Shown: positions 14,784 to 22,850, numbered from the stretch's first letter. The stretch is DNA of 64,000 nucleotides from Paenibacillus oryzae (GCF_001675045.1 NZ_LYPA01000080.1:310001-374000); one strand, 5' to 3'. Made by a program: numbers and translations. The notes: a model not told the origin generated them from the letters alone.

Positions 14784-14792
14784 TATATTATG
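14784..14792 (-). promoter_or_regulatory. Sigma-K-like -10 element (CATAATATA)
   Basis: Minus-strand CATAATATA fits CATA-N3-TA and lies about 20 nt before the AAGGAGG of the BclB-type gene. CACT is the nearest -35 candidate, with a spacing (18 nt) slightly longer than usual. Because this element sits between the upstream ATG (14819) and the ribosome binding site, it also supports the later start. Confidence 0.45.
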
Positions 14793-14859
14793 AAAATTCA
14801 AAGATAGAGGAGTGTGCATTTAGGAAATTATTTTTTGACGGAAAATGAGAGAACAAGTA

Positions 14860-14886
14860 AAAGCCGCCCCCGGTACCCCAGGCTTT
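14860..14886. terminator. Possible terminator hairpin after the 598-aa BclB-type gene
   Basis: AAAGCC (14860-14865) pairs with GGCTTT (14881-14886), with a GGTACC core in the loop. It lies about 75 nt beyond the stop of the minus-strand gene ending at 14960. The T-run is short, so this is uncertain. The rest of 14820-14959 shows no gene. Confidence 0.35.
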
Positions 14887-14959
14887 ATTCTCGTTAGTCT
14901 CAGCATTAATCTCGTCATGTTTTTTTTCTAGAGAAATGTTTCTTTTCAAGCGAGAAAAA

Positions 14960-16756
14960 TCAAGTTTCTATAATGGTTACGCCGGCGCTGCCATAGCCGC
15001 CAACCGCATTAACAAGCGCTACACCGCTGGCAGTTGCCGAAAATACAAGCAGCAGTCGGGTTTCTGCTGTTACAGGTATGCTAAGTCCGTCCAATCGCGC
15101 TCTGCTTATGGTTCCAATGCTGACAAGTCCGCTTAATGCAGGTGTGAGTGACAGACTGGTTCCGGCTATTGGTGAAAAAGTATTGTCAGGAGCGGGCGAG
15201 CTATAGAGCTGAGCGTTGACCGTAATGTCAGTTCCGATCAGAGTCAAGGCTGCTGTTGTGCTGAAGTATGCTGCAATAGAGGTAATGATGCTGTCATTGG
15301 GAACTGTAAAGGCAAAGTTCAATAATGTTCCGGCTGCTCCTGTGAGGTCGATTGTTGCTCCAAGAGTGCTGAGCAGCGGACCGCTGTTTCCAAAACCGAC
15401 CAGGCTTGCCGTGCCTGCCAAGCCACCGGCAATAGTTGTTAATGCAAGCGGTACGCCGGAGGCAAACGGAATAAGCGCGCCGCTTCCCGATAACCCAGTC
15501 GGCCCCGTAGCGCCGGTTGGCCCCACAGCGCCAGTCGGCCCGGTGTCGCCTAAACCTGTAGCTCCCGTAGGTCCGGTTGGTCCTATAGCTCCCGTTGTGC
15601 CCGTGGCGCCGGTTGGCCCCGAAGCGCCAGTCGGCCCGGTGTCGCCTAAACCTGTAGCTCCCGTAGGTCCGGTTGGTCCTATAGCTCCCGTTGTGCCCGT
15701 GGCGCCGGTTGGCCCCGAAGCGCCAGTCGGCCCGGTGTCGCCTAAACCTGTAGCTCCCGTAGGTCCGGTTGGTCCTATAGCTCCCGTTGTGCCCGTGGCG
15801 CCGGTTGGCCCCGAAGCGCCAGTCGGCCCGGTGTCGCCTAAACCTGTAGCTCCCGTAGGTCCGGTTGGTCCTATAGCTCCCGTTGTGCCCGCAGCGCCGG
15901 TTGGTCCCGCAGCGCCAGTAGCCCCGGCCGGTCCTGATGGCCCTGTAGCGCCGGCTGGACCCTGTGCTCCAACTGGGCCTTGTGCTCCAACAGGACCTTG
16001 TAAACCCGCAGGTCCCTGAAGTCCGGCTGGTCCTTGGGGGCCCGCATTGCCTTGCGGTCCTTGTGGTCCGATTGCGCCCTGCGCTCCAGCCGCGCCCATT
16101 GCTCCAGTAGCGCCTGTCGGCCCTTGCAGGCCCTGAGGTCCCTGCTGGCCAGCCGGTCCTTGCTGGCCTTGCGGTCCGGCCAGTCCTTGCGGACCCTGTT
16201 GACCTTGCACGCCTTGAGGTCCGGGTATGCCCTGGGGTCCTTGAACCCCGGGATCGCCTTGAATGCCCTGAGGCCCTTGCGGCCCTATTGAACCTTGAGC
16301 GCCTTGCGGCCCCTGGGGTCCTTGCGGACCTTGAGCGCCTCTTGCGCCAGTGGCTCCGGTTGGCCCAGGCGGCCCTCCTGAAGGTCCGGTCGCACCTGTT
16401 CCACCTGTGGCGCCGGTTGCTCCATTAGCCCCCGTGGCGCCCGTTGGCCCTGTAGCGCCTGTCGCCCCGCGCTCGCCGTCATGTCCCCGTTTGCCTCGCT
16501 TGCCTCGTCTTCCACGCTCGCCGATGGGGCCGATAGGACCGGGAACGCCAAGAGGTCCGAGCAATTCTTCCTCGCAATCGCGATGAGGCCTTGCGCCTCC
16601 CTGAATAACAATTCTGTCCTTGTTGACAATAGCGCCGGAGTCTGCGGATTTTATTTTCTTTTTCGTTTTTTGCTTACTTCTGTATTGGCTGATCCACAGC
16701 GGCTTCGCTGCGCCTTTTCGGCGTTGGTTGCGTTTGGGCGAAAAGTCCAGATTCAT
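14960..16756 (-). CDS. BclB-type collagen-like exosporium protein with GPQG-rich and 32-residue repeat segments
   Basis: A 598-residue protein. A basic leader of about 65 residues is followed by Gly-X-Y triplets (about 67-423) and a BclB-type C-terminal domain (about 424-598: IPFASG, GGLAGTASLVGFG, YFSTTAALTLIG, LLLVFSA) related to that of the 12609-14759 gene. The triplets contain three zones: a basic block (GRRGKRGKRG), a Gln-rich zone (GPQGPQGAQG) like bacteriophage and bacterial collagens, and four near-identical 32-residue units interrupted by GLGDT. ATG 16756 follows GGGAGG by only 3 nt. The promoter region has AACC-N16-CATAAACTA, the best sigma-K match in the cluster. A spore-surface role is likely. 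Confidence 0.85.
   Translation of the reverse strand: MNLDFSPKRNQRRKGAAKPLWISQYRSKQKTKKKIKSADSGAIVNKDRIVIQGGARPHRDCEEELLGPLGVPGPIGPIGERGRRGKRGKRGHDGERGATGATGPTGATGANGATGATGGTGATGPSGGPPGPTGATGARGAQGPQGPQGPQGAQGSIGPQGPQGIQGDPGVQGPQGIPGPQGVQGQQGPQGLAGPQGQQGPAGQQGPQGLQGPTGATGAMGAAGAQGAIGPQGPQGNAGPQGPAGLQGPAGLQGPVGAQGPVGAQGPAGATGPSGPAGATGAAGPTGAAGTTGAIGPTGPTGATGLGDTGPTGASGPTGATGTTGAIGPTGPTGATGLGDTGPTGASGPTGATGTTGAIGPTGPTGATGLGDTGPTGASGPTGATGTTGAIGPTGPTGATGLGDTGPTGAVGPTGATGPTGLSGSGALIPFASGVPLALTTIAGGLAGTASLVGFGNSGPLLSTLGATIDLTGAAGTLLNFAFTVPNDSIITSIAAYFSTTAALTLIGTDITVNAQLYSSPAPDNTFSPIAGTSLSLTPALSGLVSIGTISRARLDGLSIPVTAETRLLLVFSATASGVALVNAVGGYGSAGVTIIET
15510..15893 (-). repeat. Four tandem copies of a 96-bp unit inside the BclB-type gene
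   Basis: Units start at 15510, 15606, 15702 and 15798 (exactly 96 bp apart), with a degenerate fifth beginning at 15894. Copies 2-4 look identical by eye; copy 1 differs near its start. Each codes for 32 residues with one Gly-X-Y interruption (GLGDT), so copy-number change would keep the frame. Confidence 0.9.
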
Positions 16757-16776
16757 GCACCTCCCTGAAGTTTATT

Positions 16777-16805
16777 TAGTTTATGGTCAAATGCCCCCAA
16801 AGGTT
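16777..16805 (-). promoter_or_regulatory. Sigma-K-type promoter of the 598-aa BclB-type gene
   Basis: Minus-strand AACC (16805-16802), then 16 nt, then CATAAACTA (16785-16777). This matches the sigma-K consensus (mACm, 16-17 nt, CATA-N3-TA) in both boxes. It lies about 20 nt upstream of the GGGAGG ribosome binding site. Confidence 0.6.
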
Positions 16806-16924
16806 TGGGTGCAAGGGCGAACATGGATAGGCGTTTGACTATTTTCGGAAAAATGGGCGCTTTTGAGGGCATCGCCCCGGTCGCGCGGAATCGGAACAGC
16901 ATAGGAGATAGAGGTGGAGCAGCA

Positions 16925-16953
16925 TTGACAGAATTAATGAGAATGTTTATCAT
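16925..16953 (+). promoter_or_regulatory. Sigma-A promoter of the Fur-controlled flavodoxin operon
   Basis: TTGACA (16925-16930), a 17-nt spacer and TATCAT (16948-16953). Transcription would begin near 16960, directly next to the Fur box at 16965-16979. Confidence 0.7.
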
Positions 16954-16964
16954 ATATACGAAAG

Positions 16965-16979
16965 TGATAATCATTATCA
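16965..16979 (+). promoter_or_regulatory. Fur box (perfect 7-1-7 repeat)
   Basis: TGATAAT-C-ATTATCA is an exact match to the Bacillus Fur-type 7-1-7 inverted repeat. It begins 12 nt after the -10 box, so bound repressor would block initiation. PerR and Zur boxes are similar, but the flavodoxin gene downstream favours iron control. Confidence 0.85.
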
Positions 16980-17113
16980 CATACAAAAAAAGCGAACCTC
17001 TTTTGTACAATATAAGAAAATCCGCAAACTGCGGAACGATTATATAGGCAGTGCAAAACAACAATCAGAGCAAACAGACAGGAGCGGGGAATAGACCGGA
17101 AAGGAGCATTTTT

Positions 17114-17917
17114 ATGCAGACAGGGATACAGAAACCTTGGAATTGGCTGTTGTTCCCGTTTTCATCCATCAAAGCGGGAGCAGAAGGCGTATATGCCGCG
17201 TCTGTTGGTTATGGCGTTTATGAAATCGACAGTGCCATAGAGTCTTGGGATAAATTAAACAAAGGACTGGAGGATACAACCAGTATTCATCGCCTTCAGC
17301 TTCAAAATGAGCTATTGCATGCCTGCACGAACCATGGCCTCTACGAATGGACGGGGGATTCTTGGGAAAACGACGGCTTGGGTCTGCCGTGTTATCAATA
17401 TCGGGATATCGGCGGAACGAAGTATGCGGGAACGGATAATGGTTTATGGATCAAAACGGGGGCAAAATGGGGCTATCTGGCCTGCGAAGGGAAAAGCATC
17501 TACGATTTTATGAACCTGCCGCAATACTTGATTGTAGGCCATAACAGCGGCATATCTCTGTATGACCGCTTTATGGATGAATGGGCGGAGTTTGAGCTGG
17601 AGCGCAGCATTACAAGCCTTGCCGTGTATCGCGGGCATCTGCTTGGCACAAGCGACCAGGGCGAATTATTCGTAGGGGATAAAAAGGGCCGTTTTGACCG
17701 GATCAAATTCGGCGGCAAATTTATTTTCTCCGTTACGGCAAAAGGGCGGGATATCTACGTTTGCACGGATCAGGGGTTGTTCACCCTGACCTGCATGGCG
17801 GATCGGCTTGTGCTGTTGTCCGTCAAGCTTGGTTTTCCGGTTACGGATGTAGATGTACAAGGGAAGCAGCTATACATGGCTACGCTCTTTCAGGGCGTTC
17901 AATCCATTCAGCTATAG
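17114..17917 (+). CDS. Beta-propeller-like protein of unknown function, Fur-operon first gene
   Basis: A 267-residue protein with repeated 40-45 residue modules of the type YAAS.GYGVYEID, YAGTDNGLWIKTG, LLGTSDQGELFVGD and YVCTDQGLFTL. These look like the blades of a beta-propeller (two-component-regulator-propeller or YCF48-like). No signal peptide or membrane segment is visible, so it is probably cytoplasmic. The start is ATG 17114, which follows AAAGGAG (the frame extends to 17051 without a site). It is preceded by a perfect Fur box and followed 45 nt later by a flavodoxin gene, so it should be made under iron limitation. I do not recognise a specific family; a scaffold or partner protein is a guess. 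Confidence 0.65.
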   Translation: MQTGIQKPWNWLLFPFSSIKAGAEGVYAASVGYGVYEIDSAIESWDKLNKGLEDTTSIHRLQLQNELLHACTNHGLYEWTGDSWENDGLGLPCYQYRDIGGTKYAGTDNGLWIKTGAKWGYLACEGKSIYDFMNLPQYLIVGHNSGISLYDRFMDEWAEFELERSITSLAVYRGHLLGTSDQGELFVGDKKGRFDRIKFGGKFIFSVTAKGRDIYVCTDQGLFTLTCMADRLVLLSVKLGFPVTDVDVQGKQLYMATLFQGVQSIQL

Positions 17918-17962
17918 GGCAGCATATTTATTCGAGGCTATAAGCTCGGGGAGGAAACGGAA

Positions 17963-18412
17963 ATGACTAAAGTAATTGTGGTGTATGCAAGCTTGACTGG
18001 AAATACGGAGGAAATGGCAGAAGCCATCGCAGCCGGCGCAAGAGAAGCAGGACTGGAGGTTACGCTCAAGGAAGCTTATGATGCAAAGGCGGCTGAGCTG
18101 GAGCAATATGACGGGATTATTTTGGGCGCATATACATGGGGTGACGGCGAGCTTCCAGATGAGTTTCTGGACTTTTACGAGGACATGGAGGGCCTTGATC
18201 TGAACGGCAAGCAGGCTGCCGTATTTGGTTCCGGCGACACCTCATATCCCGACTATTGCGGAGCGGTTGACATTATCGAAAAAAAGCTGAAGGAGCTTGG
18301 AGCTGAAATCATAGTGGAAAGCCTGAAGTTTGAGTATAACGCCTCCGATGAAGAAAAGGAGCAGGGCAAAGCCGTTGGCGCGGCTATGGCGGGCGTATTG
18401 TGCAAGGGATAA
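17963..18412 (+). CDS. Flavodoxin (short-chain)
   Basis: A 149-residue protein with the FMN-phosphate loop SLTGNTEE (about residues 10-17), the aromatic loop GAYTWGDGELPDEF (about 55-68) and the GSGDTSYPDYCGAVD loop (about 88-102). These are the three FMN-contact regions of flavodoxins. It transfers low-potential electrons in place of ferredoxin when iron is scarce, which matches the Fur box at the head of the operon. ATG 17963 follows GAGGAAACGG. Its TAA overlaps the ATG of the next gene (TAATG). Length is normal for the short-chain type. Confidence 0.93.
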   Translation: MTKVIVVYASLTGNTEEMAEAIAAGAREAGLEVTLKEAYDAKAAELEQYDGIILGAYTWGDGELPDEFLDFYEDMEGLDLNGKQAAVFGSGDTSYPDYCGAVDIIEKKLKELGAEIIVESLKFEYNASDEEKEQGKAVGAAMAGVLCKG

Positions 18413-19086
18413 TGACGCCTCTGCTTCGGATGGAGGATGTACAGATTGAACGATTGCTGCGCAATCAAGCTCCTCTGAGGCAAAAGACCGGCCATGTGGC
18501 TTGCAGACAAGCTGCCGATGGCTGGACCGATCTGGCTTTGCAGTCCGCGTGTTTGTCCGCTTTTGACATTTGCCTTAAGCCGAACGGGCAGCGAAGCGAT
18601 GAAATGGTAGAACGGTCGGTGATGAGGCGTTTTACCAATCGGCATTATCAATTTCATTCAAGTGAGCACTTTCTGCAAATCAAGCATCAAATCACCTCCA
18701 GCCTGCAGTCTTTTCTGGTACATCGTCCTTGCGAAGGGGCGATTATGGCCCGTTTTGAAACCTTCTCCGTTTATGTTGAAGAGCTGGGGATGGAGCTGAC
18801 GCAGCATTTTCATATGATCCATATGCACCCTGACGGAAAGGGCGATTATACGGTGCAAAAGCTGGTTGCCGATGACAACGAGGATGCGCTGGCTCTGTAT
18901 CGCCACATGACGGCTGTATTTGGGTATTACGCTTTTGGAAGGCTGCCCTCCGTCATTGAAGCGCTTCTCCCCCTGTCTGGCAAAATCATCCGCTGGCGGC
19001 TGGACCCGGATTCCCTGAAGGAATCGCTGGATTATATGAGACTGGTCAAAATTATGGTTATGAACGAATGGAACGATTCCCATTAA
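18412..19086 (+). CDS. Hypothetical protein translationally coupled to flavodoxin
   Basis: A 224-residue protein that I do not recognise. The start is ATG 18412, which overlaps the flavodoxin stop as TAATG and follows AAGGGA; a GTG at 18400 is an alternative. The sequence is soluble, with basic and acidic stretches, several histidines (HFHMIHMHPDG) and no transmembrane segment. By position it is the third gene of the Fur-box operon, so a role in iron-limited redox or metal handling is possible. A terminator overlaps its stop codon. Confidence 0.65.
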   Translation: MTPLLRMEDVQIERLLRNQAPLRQKTGHVACRQAADGWTDLALQSACLSAFDICLKPNGQRSDEMVERSVMRRFTNRHYQFHSSEHFLQIKHQITSSLQSFLVHRPCEGAIMARFETFSVYVEELGMELTQHFHMIHMHPDGKGDYTVQKLVADDNEDALALYRHMTAVFGYYAFGRLPSVIEALLPLSGKIIRWRLDPDSLKESLDYMRLVKIMVMNEWNDSH

Positions 19087-19147
19087 AACGCTCTGAAGCA
19101 GCTGGACAACGAGGTCCGCTTGCGGCAGAGCGTTTTTCACATTATGA
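19085..19147 (+). terminator. Intrinsic terminator of the Fur-controlled operon
   Basis: AAAACGCTCTG (19085-19095) pairs exactly with CAGAGCGTTTT (19136-19146), with a 40-nt loop and T-run. The stem begins inside the stop codon of the preceding gene. Confidence 0.75.
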
Positions 19148-19179
19148 GGGGCTGTCCAAAAAGTCTGTGAATAACTATT

Positions 19180-19223
19180 CAGCAGAGGACCGGACGGGAA
19201 ACAGCAGAGGACTGGACGGGAAA
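19180..19223. repeat. Two tandem 22-bp copies
   Basis: The 22-mer CAGCAGAGGAC(C/T)GGACGGGAAA occurs at 19180-19201 and 19202-19223 with one difference. It sits in the 300-bp stretch between the operon terminator and the AraC gene, where I see no other feature. Confidence 0.8.
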
Positions 19224-19384
19224 GGGTGTTTTGAGGGCGAGTTTTTATTTCGGTAGGTATCGGCGTGGCAGTCTGTCGAAAAGTCGTTGTCCTTTGGCGG
19301 GACGAGCATTAAAATGAGATGTAGCGCCATTAGAGCAAATCGCCAATTGATGATGGACTAACGTATGGCTGGAGGAGATTTGTT

Positions 19385-20239
19385 TTGACAGATGATTTAT
19401 TGCTGACGTTTCGCTCGCCGCCGCTTCCTTTTTTTGTGGAATCGAACCGGCTGACATACAAGCCTGGAGAAGAGCATCCCAACCGTTCCAATATTGGGGT
19501 ATTTGACCTTTTGTTTGTACACAAAGGCGCTCTTTCTATAGCGGAGGAGGACTGTCGCTGGATCCTGGAGCCTGGCGATGTGCTCATTCTGAGACCGGAT
19601 CGCTGGCACTATTCGTTCCAGCCCTGCACGGAGGAAACGACCTTTGACTGGGTCCATTTCCAGACAGTGGGGGCATGGGAGGAGACGCCGGCCAACCAGC
19701 CCGGCACGCTGCGCGGAGATTATTACACATATGCGATACGGGTGCCCAAAAAAATGAAGCTTACGTACCCGGAGGAAGCCGCGCAGGTACTTTCACAATT
19801 GCATGACGCCGCTCAAAGCTCCTCTCATGGAGCTTTTTGGGATCGCCAGCAGCGTTTTCTTCATTTGCTGCAAATGCTGGACGAGGGCTGGCGTTCCGAC
19901 GCGGCAAAAGCTGCGGTATCTGTTGCGGAGCGGGCGGCGGCTTATCTGAAAATGAATTATCGGCTGCCGATAACCAATGCCATGCTGAGTGAAACGCTGG
20001 AGCTGCACACCAACTACATTACGCGTTGTATGTCCGAAGTATTTGGCTGCACGCCGCAGCAATACTTGCTTTATTATCGTCTTGACCAGGCGAAGCTGCT
20101 GTTGATTAAAACGGACTGGACGATCGCCAAGGTAGCAGAGGACACGGGTTTCCGTCAAACGCCGCATTTCTCGCGGCTTTTTGCCGCACACACCGGCATG
20201 CCGCCTCTTAAGTTCCGCAAGCGCTTTACAGCTCACTGA
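19385..20239 (+). CDS. AraC-family transcriptional regulator with cupin N-terminus
   Basis: A 284-residue protein. An N-terminal AraC-type cupin sensor (about 20-110: KGALSIAEEDCRWILEPGDVLILRPDRWH) is joined to a C-terminal pair of helix-turn-helix motifs (about 185-284: TNAMLSETLELHTNYITRCMSEVFG, then KVAEDTGFRQTPHFSRLF). These regulators usually bind a small sugar and control a nearby transport or degradation operon, but no such genes flank it here, so its target is unknown. The start is TTG 19385 after GGAGGAG. Confidence 0.9.
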   Translation: MTDDLLLTFRSPPLPFFVESNRLTYKPGEEHPNRSNIGVFDLLFVHKGALSIAEEDCRWILEPGDVLILRPDRWHYSFQPCTEETTFDWVHFQTVGAWEETPANQPGTLRGDYYTYAIRVPKKMKLTYPEEAAQVLSQLHDAAQSSSHGAFWDRQQRFLHLLQMLDEGWRSDAAKAAVSVAERAAAYLKMNYRLPITNAMLSETLELHTNYITRCMSEVFGCTPQQYLLYYRLDQAKLLLIKTDWTIAKVAEDTGFRQTPHFSRLFAAHTGMPPLKFRKRFTAH

Positions 20240-20250
20240 TGCAACAAGGC

Positions 20251-20313
20251 GAAAACCTGAAAACCTGAAAACCTAAAAACCTAAAAACCTGAAAACCTGA
20301 AATCCTGAAATCC
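20251..20313. repeat. 8-bp microsatellite (GAAAACCT x 8)
   Basis: Eight consecutive copies of GAAAACCT or one-base variants (AAAAACCT, GAAATCCT). It starts 12 nt after the AraC stop, in the 270-bp gap before the SRAP gene; the rest of the gap shows no gene. Confidence 0.9.
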
Positions 20314-20508
20314 GTCCTTTAGACTGCTGAGTCTTTAAGGTTCTAGGTTTGATGGCTTCTAAACCGAACAATCGGACTTTGCACATGACACCTTTGGCTG
20401 TGTGTGGGTCCGGTTGTTTTTTTACTGCCAATTTCATGCATAATTACGAGCCGGATAGCAAAAAATGGATTCAATTACGCATGCCTTGGGCAAAAGGAGA
20501 TAGAGGCT

Positions 20509-21183
20509 ATGATTGAACGTTTTGCGTTAACGGCAGATATGGAAGAAGTGGCAGTGAGGTTTGGCGTTCGTCAGGTGATGAGCGAACAGGGCAACCGGTT
20601 TAACGTGGCTCCAACGCAGACGGCGTCCATAATTATGAACGACCGCCATGATCGGCGCGTGCTTCAGGAATCCCGATGGGGGTTGTTTCCATTTTGGGCC
20701 AAAGATGCCATTAATACAGATCATGACACGCTTGGAGAAAAGCCTTTCCTCCACAGAATGCTGAAGACTCAGCGCTGCGTTATTCCTTGCAGCGGCTTTT
20801 ACGGTCAGAAAATGATTGGAAAGGAGAGGGATCCCCGCGCCATGTATACGACTGTACCCACTCAGCCGTTGCTCGCGATAGCGGGATTTTACGATAGCTG
20901 GAGGCATTTTGGAGGACGTGAGGAGCGGGCATTTACGATGCTGACGGCAGCATCCGCCGGTCATATGTCCGCTTGGCAGCCTAAGGTGCCCATCATTCTG
21001 GATGAGGACGGGGTCGAGGAGTGGCTTAATCCCAAGGAGCGGGAATTCAGCCGACTCCGCAAGCATTTGGAGCCATTGGAGGGGTACCTGACGCGCTCTT
21101 ACCCCGTTACCAACGCCGTACACGATGAACAATACGAGTCGCCGGATTGCGTGCTGGAAATTTCGATTGGCGATTTTGCTTGA
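20509..21183 (+). CDS. SRAP/YedK-family protein lacking the catalytic residues
   Basis: A 224-residue protein with the SRAP (HMCES/YedK) fold signatures: RFNVAPTQ, SRWGLFPFWAKD, RCVIPCSGFY, AIAGFYDSW and VPIILDEDGVEEWL. True SRAP proteins self-process at Cys2 (MCGRF) and cross-link to abasic sites, using Asn in NARAE, Glu in GFYEW and His in HDRMP. Here the start is MIERF (no Cys2), NARAE is NTDHD, GFYEW is GFYGQ and HDRMP is WQPKVP. The protein should therefore not form the thiazolidine cross-link. The start is ATG 20509 after AAAAGGAGATAGAGG; an upstream in-frame extension has no ribosome binding site. It may be a structural DNA-binding paralogue or a decaying gene with an intact frame. Confidence 0.85.
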   Translation: MIERFALTADMEEVAVRFGVRQVMSEQGNRFNVAPTQTASIIMNDRHDRRVLQESRWGLFPFWAKDAINTDHDTLGEKPFLHRMLKTQRCVIPCSGFYGQKMIGKERDPRAMYTTVPTQPLLAIAGFYDSWRHFGGREERAFTMLTAASAGHMSAWQPKVPIILDEDGVEEWLNPKEREFSRLRKHLEPLEGYLTRSYPVTNAVHDEQYESPDCVLEISIGDFA

Positions 21184-21836
21184 TCAGAATAGGCAATTGC
21201 ACCAGATTATGAAGGGGCATGTTACCGTATCTAGTCGGGCTATTTTTCCTATTCAATAAGGAAGTCGCGGTGCGGGCTGTCTGGCAGGCTCCTCCTTTAA
21301 GCTAGCTGTTTTAGGCGGTTTGCTTAACGGCTTACTTAAAGGAGAGCCATATATGGCGTGGCATCAGGCGCAGTTTTTTACGCGGCTTCACCTAAGACCC
21401 AGTGTTTGACTTGTAGCAAGCGAGATGTGAGGATGAGTACGCTGAATTTCTGGAGGCTGGATTTTCGCCCCGCATTTCGCCCCGCGCGAAGCTTCCAGTG
21501 CGCAGTTTTTGCAGCAATACGGAGGTTGGTGAAACCACATCACCCATAGTAAATGAAGGGTGGACTTTGAACTGATCTGTGTTTTGGCGGACATTAATGA
21601 CCGTAAGAGCTTGAAATAGCTGGAGTTTCCTTGAGCAACGGTCATGCGTGTCCTTTAGAGCTTCAAAGAAGCGTATATAGGCGTGGATTTGGGGTTTTAC
21701 GGACGCCAATGTCCTTTACAAAGTGAAAGTCAGTAAAAAGGAGCTTCTAACGGTCATTTTTGTCCGCAGAAATGTTTCATCTTCCAGACGCTCTCTTGAA
21801 ATTGAAATTTTATTTGAAACTGGCTGATTAGGATGT
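21184..21836. other. 650-bp stretch without a convincing gene
   Basis: Only short frames are present, none with clear coding character. The best is an 18-codon frame at 21353-21409 behind an AAAGGAG with ideal 8-nt spacing. I see no tRNA, terminator or insertion element. The region could be a decayed gene or an unrecognised RNA. Confidence 0.4.
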
Positions 21837-22850
21837 TTAGTCGGGTATGGGCCTTAAGCGTTGTACCTCTTCAAGAAATAGCGGGACCACCTCGAATAAA
21901 TCTCCAACAATCCCATAATCGGCGATGCTAAAAATAGGGGCGTCGGGGTCCTTGTTAATGGCGATGATGGTTTTGGACTGATTCATGCCGGCCAGATGCT
22001 GGATCGCGCCGCTGATGCCGCAGGCGATATAGAGCTTTGGCGTCACCACCTTGCCCGTTTGCCCGATCTGCATGGAGTAGTCGCAGTAGCCGGCGTCGCA
22101 AGCGGCGCGGGAAGCTCCGACGGCGCCTCCCAGCGCCTTCGCCAGCGCCTGGAGCGGTTCGAAGCCGGCTGCGCTGCGCACGCCTCTGCCTCCGGCGACA
22201 ACGATATCGGCTTCAGCCAGATCGATGGCGCCGCTTGTTTTGCGTACGATGCCGCGCAGCGTCGTGAGCAGGGTTGGCGCTGTAAAGCGAAGCTCGACGA
22301 CAGAGCCGGTTTTTCCGCCCTCGGGGAGAGCCTCTGCCGGAGGCAAATTATTCGGGCGCACGGTCACAACCCACATGACGCCGTGAGCAAAAGCCCGCCG
22401 CTGCAAGGCTTTGCCTGCATACAGCGGAGCGGTAAAGCTGATGTCATCGCCTTCTCCATCCTTGTGGATGGCGATGACATCTGCAATATGGCCGGCGCTG
22501 CAAGCTGCGGCCACCCGGGGCGCGAGCTCGCGCCCCGAAGCGGTGTGGCCGAGCAGCAGCGCATCCGGCCGCACCGCTTCAATTGCTGCGCCGAGCATGG
22601 AGGCGTATGCCTCGGGCGCATAAGCCCCCAAGGCTGGATCGTCGGCGATATGCACGACGTCCGCGCCCCTCGCGGCGAGCGCGGCGGCATCCTCAGCCGC
22701 CCCGGCCGCCGCTCCGCCGGAGGCGGCAATGACGGCGTGAACGGTGCCGTCATCGCCCGCGAGGCGCCTGGCTGCGCCCAGCGCCTCGAATGCTACGCGG
22801 CGCAGCGCTCCGTCGCGCCGCTCGGCGTAAACCAATATCGTACGTGCCAT
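21837..22850 (-). CDS. etfA: Electron transfer flavoprotein, alpha subunit
   Basis: A 337-residue protein. The N-terminal nucleotide-binding-like domain starts ARTILVYAER; the C-terminal FAD domain has GGRGVRS, VGASRAACDAGY, QIGQTGKVVTPKLYIACGISGAIQH and INKDPDAPIFSIADYGIVGD, diagnostic for EtfA. EtfAB carries electrons from acyl-CoA dehydrogenase to the membrane ETF oxidoreductase encoded across the divergent promoter. ATG 22850 follows GAAAGGAG. The gene lies 198 nt after etfB in the same direction, with a 9-bp repeat array in between. The sequence is unusually rich in Ala and GC-rich codons. Confidence 0.95.
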   Translation of the reverse strand: MARTILVYAERRDGALRRVAFEALGAARRLAGDDGTVHAVIAASGGAAAGAAEDAAALAARGADVVHIADDPALGAYAPEAYASMLGAAIEAVRPDALLLGHTASGRELAPRVAAACSAGHIADVIAIHKDGEGDDISFTAPLYAGKALQRRAFAHGVMWVVTVRPNNLPPAEALPEGGKTGSVVELRFTAPTLLTTLRGIVRKTSGAIDLAEADIVVAGGRGVRSAAGFEPLQALAKALGGAVGASRAACDAGYCDYSMQIGQTGKVVTPKLYIACGISGAIQHLAGMNQSKTIIAINKDPDAPIFSIADYGIVGDLFEVVPLFLEEVQRLRPIPD

